Positions 6,352-11,006 of a stretch of DNA of 11,006 nucleotides are shown piece by piece. A program made the translations under genes and the position numbers. The notes under the pieces were generated by a model. It was given only the letters and a program-made list of their open reading frames with translations. It searched no databases and was not told where the DNA came from. The stretch's first letter is position 1. Each line of letters begins with the position of its first letter. Source of the DNA: Patescibacteria group bacterium (lineage in GTDB: Bacteria; Patescibacteriota; Dojkabacteria; SC72; T1SED10-24); NCBI GenBank assembly GCA_007130415.1, contig SLSN01000056.1, positions 1-11,006 on the forward strand, in the 5' to 3' direction.

Positions 6352-7515
6352 ATGATGGCTGAAGAGGTTAAAAAAACTAAAAGAAAAAAGACAAAAGGTA
6401 AGAAAGCTTGTTGGTTGAGTAGTGGTGCTTGTAAAATTTCCGTAGCCTTCTTACTTATTCTAGTTGTTTTAGCCACTCTTGCTTATTTTCTATATCCTCT
6501 TGTAACGAGTTTTCTAGAAGAGAGAGAAACTTTTTCGGTCATAGAGCAACCTGTTGAAGTTGTAGTAGAATCTGAAGAGAATATAATTATTGATGTTGTT
6601 GAAAAATCTATGGATGCGGTAGTTAGTATTGCTGTTTCGCAAGTTGATTTTACACCAGGGGAGGGCATTGTTGATACAGTTAGCAATATCGGTTCTGGAT
6701 TTATTGTCGACCCTAGTGGGGTTATTATAACAAACCAACATGTGGTTTCTCAGCGGGATGCCGATTACAAGGTGATAACTAATGATGGCAGAGAGTATGA
6801 AGTTCTCAAAATTTTACAAGATGATGTTAATGATATTGCTTTGTTAAAGATAGAGGCTGAAGGTTTAGCAACTCTTTCACTGGGTGATTCTGAGAATTTA
6901 AGATCAGGCCAGCTTGTTATAGCTATTGGCACACCTCTTGGAGAGTATGCAGGTAGTGTAACTACAGGTGTTGTGAGTGGTCTTAATAGGTCTGTTACTG
7001 CAAGGTCTCAAGGTTTCTGGGGTGTAGCGAAAACTTATGAAGATGTAATTCAAACAGATGCTGCAGTTAATCCAGGGAATTCTGGAGGACCACTTTTAAA
7101 TTCTTCTGGTGAAGTTATTGGTGTAAGCTTTGCGACTACAGCAGGGGCAGATAATATATCATTTGCTTTGCCAGTAAATTTTGTTTCAAGAAGACTTGAT
7201 GAATACAGGAGATATGGTAAATTTTTGAAACCCTATCTTGGTATTGAATATCAAATGATTACAGAAAATCAAGCAAGAGTTTATGATGATGTTGTCCCTG
7301 GTGTTTTGGTTAGACGTGTGGTACCCAATACTCCTGCACAGGATGCTGGACTTCAGAGATTAGATATAATTACTGAAGTTGATAATGAACCTATAAGGGA
7401 GGCATTTGCAAATATTATTCAGGATTACGAAGTTGGTGAGGAAATGAGGCTAACAGTTTGGAGAGATGGTAAAGAAATTGAGCTTGTAGCTATTTTGGAA
7501 GAACTTGAGGAATAA
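6352..7515 (+). CDS. HtrA/DegP-type serine protease with single PDZ domain, membrane anchored
   Basis: HtrA proteases degrade or refold damaged extracytoplasmic proteins. From the ATG at 6352 (387 aa) the protein has a very basic Lys-rich N-terminus, one transmembrane helix (~29-51), a linker, and a trypsin-like domain. The catalytic triad is His130 in TNQHVV, Asp161 in NDIALLK, and Ser244 in NPGNSGGPL. A single PDZ domain follows (~294-380) with the YLGIEY entry and the VVPNTPAQDAGLQRLDIITEVD core. One PDZ is fewer than in E. coli DegP (two) and resembles DegS-like or Gram-positive HtrA forms. A TTG at 6346 and an ATG at 6355 are alternative starts. No Shine-Dalgarno is visible. Its 3' end overlaps the convergent prmC gene by 26 bp. 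Proximity to the S41 protease gene suggests joint envelope quality control. Confidence 0.93.
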   Translation: MMAEEVKKTKRKKTKGKKACWLSSGACKISVAFLLILVVLATLAYFLYPLVTSFLEERETFSVIEQPVEVVVESEENIIIDVVEKSMDAVVSIAVSQVDFTPGEGIVDTVSNIGSGFIVDPSGVIITNQHVVSQRDADYKVITNDGREYEVLKILQDDVNDIALLKIEAEGLATLSLGDSENLRSGQLVIAIGTPLGEYAGSVTTGVVSGLNRSVTARSQGFWGVAKTYEDVIQTDAAVNPGNSGGPLLNSSGEVIGVSFATTAGADNISFALPVNFVSRRLDEYRRYGKFLKPYLGIEYQMITENQARVYDDVVPGVLVRRVVPNTPAQDAGLQRLDIITEVDNEPIREAFANIIQDYEVGEEMRLTVWRDGKEIELVAILEELEE

Positions 7516-8260
7516 TTACAAATCGTTCTCGTCCAAAACAGTCTCTGCGTATCTCAAAATTTTTTTCCTTGAAATACTTTGAGATACTTGAGTCTATTTC
7601 AAAGGTGCCAAACTTCAAATTAACATTTTTTCTTTTTATTTGCTTGAGCAATTTTGCATAAAGTTCGCTTCCTTTTTCTCCTCCATCTAAAGCTGAAATA
7701 GGTTCATATTTTTTAACACTATCTTGTAATTTCTCAATGTTTTTTGTAGGTAAATAGGGTAGGTTAGCAATGATTAAGGTTGGAATTTTATTGTCAAATT
7801 GAAAATCCAATAAATTTGCATTAACAAGTTTAATATTTTTACAATTATTTATTTCTGTATTTTTTCTCGCAACTTCAAGCGCTTTTTTGTCAATATCTAT
7901 TGCAAAAATATCGTTGTTAAATATCTTACTCAGTGCAATTGCAATACATCCAGAACCAGTACCAATATCAAAGATTTGAAAATTCCCTTCAATATAATTC
8001 TTAGCTATATCAACAATTTCCTCAGTTTCAATTCTGGGGATTAGAACATCTTTATTGACAAATATTTTATATCCTTTGAAGTATGTATATCCTCTAATAT
8101 ATTCCCAAGGTTCTTCATCTGATAGCCGTTTTAAAATTTCCTTGATTTTAGATTTATTACCTTTTGAAAAATCAACAATTTCTTTTGATATGGCAAGTGG
8201 AGTAGGGTAGTTAATCTTTTCTAGTTCTCTTTGAGTTTCAAGAATTAAAAGTTCATTCAT
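7490..8260 (-). CDS. prmC: Peptide chain release factor N5-glutamine methyltransferase PrmC (HemK), NLPY variant
   Basis: PrmC transfers a methyl group from S-adenosylmethionine to the glutamine of the GGQ motif in release factors, which speeds peptide release. At 256 aa it is slightly shorter than usual (~275-285). Family landmarks are PWEYIRGYTYFKGYKIFV (51-68), LIPRIETEEIVD (73-84), the SAM-binding loop FDIGTGSGCIAIAL (97-110), an acidic AIDID strand end (120-124), the catalytic motif ANLPY (165-169), and YEPISALDGGEKGSELY (185-201). The normal PrmC tetrapeptide is NPPY; here it is NLPY. The GG-containing C-terminal motif nevertheless identifies PrmC and not an rRNA methylase of the KsgA type. 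Its ATG overlaps the end of prfA, encoding its own substrate, by 8 bp (ATGAATGA). It is the last gene of the rpmE-prfA-prmC operon. Confidence 0.93.
   Translation of the reverse strand: MNELLILETQRELEKINYPTPLAISKEIVDFSKGNKSKIKEILKRLSDEEPWEYIRGYTYFKGYKIFVNKDVLIPRIETEEIVDIAKNYIEGNFQIFDIGTGSGCIAIALSKIFNNDIFAIDIDKKALEVARKNTEINNCKNIKLVNANLLDFQFDNKIPTLIIANLPYLPTKNIEKLQDSVKKYEPISALDGGEKGSELYAKLLKQIKRKNVNLKFGTFEIDSSISKYFKEKNFEIRRDCFGRERFVIIPQVLPK
7493..7538. repeat. Interrupted inverted repeat at the convergent htrA/prmC 3' ends
   Basis: TTTTGGA (7493-7499) pairs with TCCAAAA (7532-7538), and just inside it GAAC (7501-7504) pairs with GTTC (7525-7528), leaving a 20-base loop. The dyad covers the end of both convergent genes. 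Neither side has a T-run directly after it, so it is not a standard intrinsic terminator. It could still shape 3' ends or arise by chance. Confidence 0.25.
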
Positions 8261-9350
8261 TTCCTTTTTCTAATTCTTGGATTTGTAAATTCATTATTTC
8301 TCTGGATATTTCACTGAGCATATCTTCAAGAGAACCGTTGAGTATTTCTTCAAGATTGTGCCAAGATTTTTTAATTCTATGGTCTGTAATCCTGTTTTGA
8401 GGGTAATTATATGTCCTTATCTTTTCCGCTCTCATGGCTGAACCTATTTGAGAAAGTCTTAAAGAATCTCTTTTTTGATGTTCTTCTTCTTTTTTCTTTT
8501 CATAGAGTCTTGATCTCAAAATGGCCATGGCTTTGTCTTTGTTTTGTTGTTGGTATTTTGTTTCCTGGCAACTTACAACAATACTAGTAGGTAGGTGAGT
8601 TATTCTAATTGCAGAGTCCGTTTTGTTTACAGATTGCCCTCCGGCTCCAGATGATCTCATAACATCCACTCTGAGGTCCTCAGGGTTGATTTGCACGTCG
8701 ATATCTTTCGCTTCGGGTAAAACTGCCACTGAAGCTGTAGAAGTGTGTATACGCCCAGATGATTCCGTTTTAGGTATTCTTTGAACTCTATGAACACCAC
8801 TTTCATATTTCATTTTCTTGTAGACGTTTTTTCCAGATATCTGTGCAACTATTTCTTTGTATCCACCAGCATCACTCGTACTGCTGTCAATAATATTGAT
8901 TTCCCAGTTTTTTGAATTTGCATATTGGGAATACATCCGAAAAAGATCGCCAGCGAAGATTGAAGATTCTTGACCACCAGCACCAGCTCTAATTTCTAAA
9001 ATGATGGATTTATTATCATCAGGGTCTTCAAGCTTTTTTTCGAACATTTTGCTTTTAATCTCAGTTTCAAGTTTTTTGATATCTTCTTCCAAAATATCTT
9101 TTTCTTGCTTGGCCATATCCGAAAGGTCACCATCTTCTTCAGATTTAATTATGTCTTCTGTCTGTTCGTACCTATCTATTTTGTTGTGAAGCTCGCTTAC
9201 TAGATTGTAAAGTTCAGTTTGTTGATTTAATTCTGCAACAGTATCACTAACATCTTGTGAGATATTCTTTGTGACTTCCTGCTCAAGGTTTTGTTTTTGG
9301 GAAGAAATTTTTTCTAAACTATACTTTTCTTTTAGCTTTTGAAATTTCAT
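8253..9350 (-). CDS. prfA: Peptide chain release factor 1 (RF1)
   Basis: RF1 recognises UAA and UAG and triggers peptidyl-tRNA hydrolysis. The 365-aa length is normal. An N-terminal coiled-coil-rich domain covers residues 1 to ~105. The stop-codon-reading domain carries LEIRAGAGGQES (118-129) and RIPKTESSGRIHTS (191-204). The tripeptide anticodon here is Pro193-Lys194-Thr195, the PxT form that defines RF1 as opposed to the SPF of RF2. The catalytic GGQ is G237-G238-Q239 in SSGAGGQSVNKTDSAIRITH, and its glutamine is the target of the PrmC encoded next door. The C-terminus (IRTYNYPQNRITDHRI) is typical. The ATG follows the rpmE stop by two bases. The gene ends in UGA, a codon RF1 cannot read, and it is the only UGA stop among the complete genes here. 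Confidence 0.97.
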   Translation of the reverse strand: MKFQKLKEKYSLEKISSQKQNLEQEVTKNISQDVSDTVAELNQQTELYNLVSELHNKIDRYEQTEDIIKSEEDGDLSDMAKQEKDILEEDIKKLETEIKSKMFEKKLEDPDDNKSIILEIRAGAGGQESSIFAGDLFRMYSQYANSKNWEINIIDSSTSDAGGYKEIVAQISGKNVYKKMKYESGVHRVQRIPKTESSGRIHTSTASVAVLPEAKDIDVQINPEDLRVDVMRSSGAGGQSVNKTDSAIRITHLPTSIVVSCQETKYQQQNKDKAMAILRSRLYEKKKEEEHQKRDSLRLSQIGSAMRAEKIRTYNYPQNRITDHRIKKSWHNLEEILNGSLEDMLSEISREIMNLQIQELEKGNE

Positions 9351-9352
9351 AG

Positions 9353-9679
9353 CTAATCATTGATTGAGGAAAGCATATCCTTTAGGGTTAGCGTACCTGT
9401 CTTCTTCTTTTCCTCTTTCTGGTCTAGTTTTTTTCTAGCCATCATCTTCATCTTCTTGTTTTTGAAAGATTCTTTAGCTTGACTCTGTCGTTTTTCATAT
9501 TTAGCGACTAGGTTGTCTGTATCGACAATTTTTTCAACGCCAGTATAGAAAGGGTGACACTGAGAACATAGCTCTGTAGTTAGAGTTTCTAGAGTTGACC
9601 CTGTGTCGAAACTATTGTTACATGAAAGACATGTAACTTTAACTTCTTTGTAATATTTTGGATGTATATTCTTTTTCAT
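9353..9679 (-). CDS. rpmE: Large-subunit ribosomal protein L31, zinc-binding type with extended C-terminal tail
   Basis: L31 bridges the 50S central protuberance to the 30S head. The core MKKNIHPKYY start, the CLSC pair (C17, C20) and the CSQCHPFYTG motif (C38, C41, 38-47) define the zinc-ribbon L31 (C+ paralogue). VEKIVDTDNLVAKYEKR ends the normal ~65-70 residue protein. Here about 40 extra residues follow, first very Lys-rich (MKMMARKK) and then ending in LTLKDMLSSIND. This long tail is unusual for textbook L31. The gene leads rpmE-prfA-prmC, a common bacterial order, and has the clearest promoter in the window. The start ATG lies eight bases after the -10 box with no Shine-Dalgarno, so the message is probably leaderless or has one or two leader bases. 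Confidence 0.95.
   Translation of the reverse strand: MKKNIHPKYYKEVKVTCLSCNNSFDTGSTLETLTTELCSQCHPFYTGVEKIVDTDNLVAKYEKRQSQAKESFKNKKMKMMARKKLDQKEEKKKTGTLTLKDMLSSIND
9617..9637 (-). repeat. Perfect 8-bp hairpin inside the rpmE coding region
   Basis: GTTACATG (9617-9624) and CATGTAAC (9630-9637) form a perfect 8-bp stem with a 5-base loop. In the rpmE message it lies about 43-63 bases from the start codon and contains the codons of the first zinc-binding CxxC pair. One such repeat is expected by chance in 11 kb when several loop sizes are allowed. Its position early in a ribosomal protein mRNA with no leader is the only reason to list it. Confidence 0.3.
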
Positions 9680-9687
9680 AACATAGG

Positions 9688-9716
9688 ATTATATGTTTTA
9701 CTAAGCTAACAGTCAA
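9688..9716 (-). promoter_or_regulatory. Sigma70-type promoter of rpmE-prfA-prmC
   Basis: On the minus strand TTGACT (9716-9711), a spacer of exactly 17 bp and a perfect TATAAT (9693-9688) form the strongest promoter in the window. The rpmE ATG begins eight bases after the -10, so the transcript has almost no leader. The -35 box ends three bases before the divergent sortase start codon, so polymerase binding here could interfere with expression of that gene. Confidence 0.8.
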
Positions 9717-9719
9717 GTT

Positions 9720-10217
9720 ATGAGGTTAAAAATAGTCTTTTTTCTATTATTATATTTGTTTTTGTCCTTTTACAATCCTGAGATAGTGGGTGAGAATGAG
9801 GAAATAATTTTAACAAAAGAAAGTGGTATTAAAATCCCAGAGATATATTTAGATGCTGAAATATGTAAATTAGAAAGGGATGTATGTTTAGATGATGGTG
9901 TTTGGATGAAGTATTTTGATGAAAGGGGGAATATACTCTTAACTGGGCATAGTTTTACAATAGTGCCTTTTGGTGCTGGAGTTTTTTACGCTTTGAGTGA
10001 TTTAAAAGAAGGAGATATTATTTCTATTTGGCTTGATGAAAGCCTTGTTTATATAGTTGAGGATGTTTTTGTTGTCAGTAGGTATGATTTAGATATTGAG
10101 AATTTTGAAAAATTGGAGAATACTCTTGTTCTTTACACTTGTTTTCCTCTTTGGAGCGCTTCCCAGAGAATTGTTGTGAGAGCAACGTTGTGCAACTTAT
10201 GTGAGTATGAGCTATAA
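9720..10217 (+). CDS. Small sortase-family cysteine transpeptidase
   Basis: Sortases cleave sorting signals on secreted proteins and join them to the cell envelope or to pilin subunits. The 165 aa comprise an N-terminal hydrophobic anchor (~4-19), a short linker, and a compact sortase domain. Catalytic residues are His77 in LTGHSF, Cys141 in LVLYTCFP (family TLxTC) and Arg150 in SQRIVV. The segment GAGVFYALSDLKEGDIISI (85-103) is also sortase-like. It is small, so the subclass is uncertain. Four additional cysteines (C49, C56, C158, C161) flank the domain; the last two form a CxxC at the extreme C-terminus. No substrate with an LPxTG-type signal is visible in the window. The start lies 40 bp from the divergent rpmE start, and no convincing promoter was found on this strand. 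Confidence 0.85.
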   Translation: MRLKIVFFLLLYLFLSFYNPEIVGENEEIILTKESGIKIPEIYLDAEICKLERDVCLDDGVWMKYFDERGNILLTGHSFTIVPFGAGVFYALSDLKEGDIISIWLDESLVYIVEDVFVVSRYDLDIENFEKLENTLVLYTCFPLWSASQRIVVRATLCNLCEYEL

Positions 10218-10261
10218 TATGATATGATTCTGTGTAGATAATTTTTGTAGATTTTCCACCG

Positions 10262-10882
10262 ATGAAGATTAAAAGCCTAGGCTACTTAACGTTTTTTTTG
10301 TCTTTTGAGAAGGTTGACGTTTTGACAGATCCTTTATCTCTTGAAGATGTTGGTCTTAAATTTCCTAAAACTAAAGCAGATGTCATTTTACACACAGACA
10401 CTAGGGGTGTGGTTGATGAAAAAAAAGTTGTACCTACAAAGAAGGAAGAGGTTTTAAATATTACTAATCCTGGAGAATTTGAATTGGGTGGTTTGATGGT
10501 AAGACGAAATGTCGGTAGTGCTACATATATTCTTGATGAAGAACTTCTTAGAGTTGTTTACATAGGGCATATATCAAAGGATGTTAAGGTAGATGCTTTT
10601 AAAGATATGGGTGATGTTGAAGTTTTGATAATGCCGGTTGGTGATGGTAAAAATTTCCCAGAATTCAGTGTGATTGAAAAGATTGTGACGCAAATTGAAC
10701 CTTTGGTTTTAATACCTTCAGGTTTTAGGACTGACAATATGTCTAAGGGAGAGGATTTGGCGAAAGTTGATGATTTTGTCAAACAGGCAGGATATACTAA
10801 TGTAAAGAGAGAGAAAACACTAAGTGTATCTGGGAGTGTTGAAAAAGATGTGCGTAACATGGATGTTGTAATTTTAGAGTAA
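10262..10882 (+). CDS. Metallo-beta-lactamase-fold protein (UlaG-like) with degenerate metal-binding motif
   Basis: The 206-aa protein follows the pattern of small MBL-fold hydrolases related to UlaG. It has an early LTDPLS strand (21-26), [12 protein letters not shown] (34-45), [14 protein letters not shown] (69-82), VVYIGHIS (98-105), [12 protein letters not shown] (118-129) and [11 protein letters not shown] (145-155). At the position where the family has HxHxDH after the ADV strand, this protein reads TDTRGVVD (45-52), so the main zinc ligands are missing. The later GHI and PVG turns are kept. It is therefore probably inactive as a hydrolase or has a binding or structural role; this is inference. 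The stop codon is five bases before the dnaB ATG, suggesting co-transcription. A TATAAT (10213-10218) overlaps the sortase stop but has no good -35. Confidence 0.7.
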   Translation: MKIKSLGYLTFFLSFEKVDVLTDPLSLEDVGLKFPKTKADVILHTDTRGVVDEKKVVPTKKEEVLNITNPGEFELGGLMVRRNVGSATYILDEELLRVVYIGHISKDVKVDAFKDMGDVEVLIMPVGDGKNFPEFSVIEKIVTQIEPLVLIPSGFRTDNMSKGEDLAKVDDFVKQAGYTNVKREKTLSVSGSVEKDVRNMDVVILE

Positions 10883-10887
10883 TTTTT

Positions 10888-11006
10888 ATGGAAAAATTGC
10901 CACCACAAAATATAGATGCGGAACAATCAGTACTTGGTTCGATGCTTTTGGATAAAGATGCGATTATTAACGTAGCATCTTTTTTGCGAAGCGAGTATTT
11001 TTATGA
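10888..11006 (+). CDS. dnaB: Replicative DNA helicase DnaB, 5' fragment
   Basis: Only 39 codons are present before the window ends. The visible start ([20 protein letters not shown]) is the characteristic N-terminus of DnaB, where PPxNxxAEQSVLG-x-ML begins the helical N-terminal domain that mediates hexamer and primase contacts. The helicase unwinds DNA ahead of the replisome. The ATP-binding domain lies beyond the window, so an intein or truncation cannot be excluded. The start lies five bases after the upstream stop, with no Shine-Dalgarno. Confidence 0.93.
   Translation, partial: MEKLPPQNIDAEQSVLGSMLLDKDAIINVASFLRSEYFY

Noticed and set aside
10558..10926. 122-codon open frame on the minus strand across the MBL and dnaB genes
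   Set aside because: It overlaps the start of dnaB and most of a convincing plus-strand gene; the product shows no family features.
1..11006. UGA recoding (UGA as glycine, as in Absconditabacteria and Gracilibacteria)
   Set aside because: No gene contains an in-frame UGA, although many would be expected over roughly 3,000 codons under that code. prfA terminates at UGA and tryptophan uses UGG.
1..11006. CRISPR arrays, tRNA or rRNA genes, insertion sequences, integrase or attachment sites
   Set aside because: Reading both strands gave no direct-repeat arrays, cloverleaf-like segments, transposase motifs or terminal inverted repeats. The region looks like stable chromosomal DNA.

Overview
This window looks like chromosomal housekeeping DNA from an AT-rich bacterium, roughly one-third G+C by eye. 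It most plausibly belongs to the Candidate Phyla Radiation (Patescibacteria). I base this on four things: a classical rpsF-ssb-rpsR start and a dnaB end with no rplI (L9) between them; tail-extended L31 and N-terminally extended S18; small single-domain envelope enzymes; and almost no Shine-Dalgarno sequences. Class-level placement (Microgenomates- or Dojkabacteria-like) is only a guess. The code appears standard: no gene has an in-frame UGA, Trp is TGG, and one gene ends in UGA.

Layout. (1) Positions 1-1150 hold the 3' part of a secreted-type eight-cysteine-cluster protein (+). It converges with a membrane-anchored alpha/beta hydrolase (-), with one base between the stop codons and a hairpin across both. 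(2) Positions 1252-2536 hold rpsF-ssb-rpsR (+). (3) Positions 2606-5039 hold two overlapping genes of unproven function. The first resembles the actin-fold MutL/GlmL family but lacks the expected phosphate-binding residues. The second has barrel-sandwich-like repeats and a KOW-like tail. (4) Positions 5067-7515 hold two membrane-anchored envelope proteases in tandem, an S41 C-terminal processing peptidase and an HtrA/DegP-type protease. (5) Positions 7490-9679 hold a translation operon on the minus strand, rpmE-prfA-prmC, with a clear sigma70-type promoter. (6) Positions 9720-11006 hold a small sortase, a metallo-beta-lactamase-fold protein without its metal-binding motif, and the 5' end of dnaB.

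How the genes fit together. S6, S18, L31, RF1 and PrmC serve translation: PrmC methylates the GGQ glutamine of the release factor encoded next to it. SSB and DnaB serve replication. The S41 protease, HtrA, sortase, alpha/beta hydrolase and cysteine-cluster protein all appear to act outside the membrane. The arrangement reads as an old rpsF-ssb-rpsR-(rplI)-dnaB locus that lost rplI and gained about 8 kb of other genes. The items most worth following up are the MutL-like/barrel-sandwich pair, the degenerate MBL protein next to dnaB, and promoters whose -10 box lies directly against the start codon, suggesting leaderless mRNAs.
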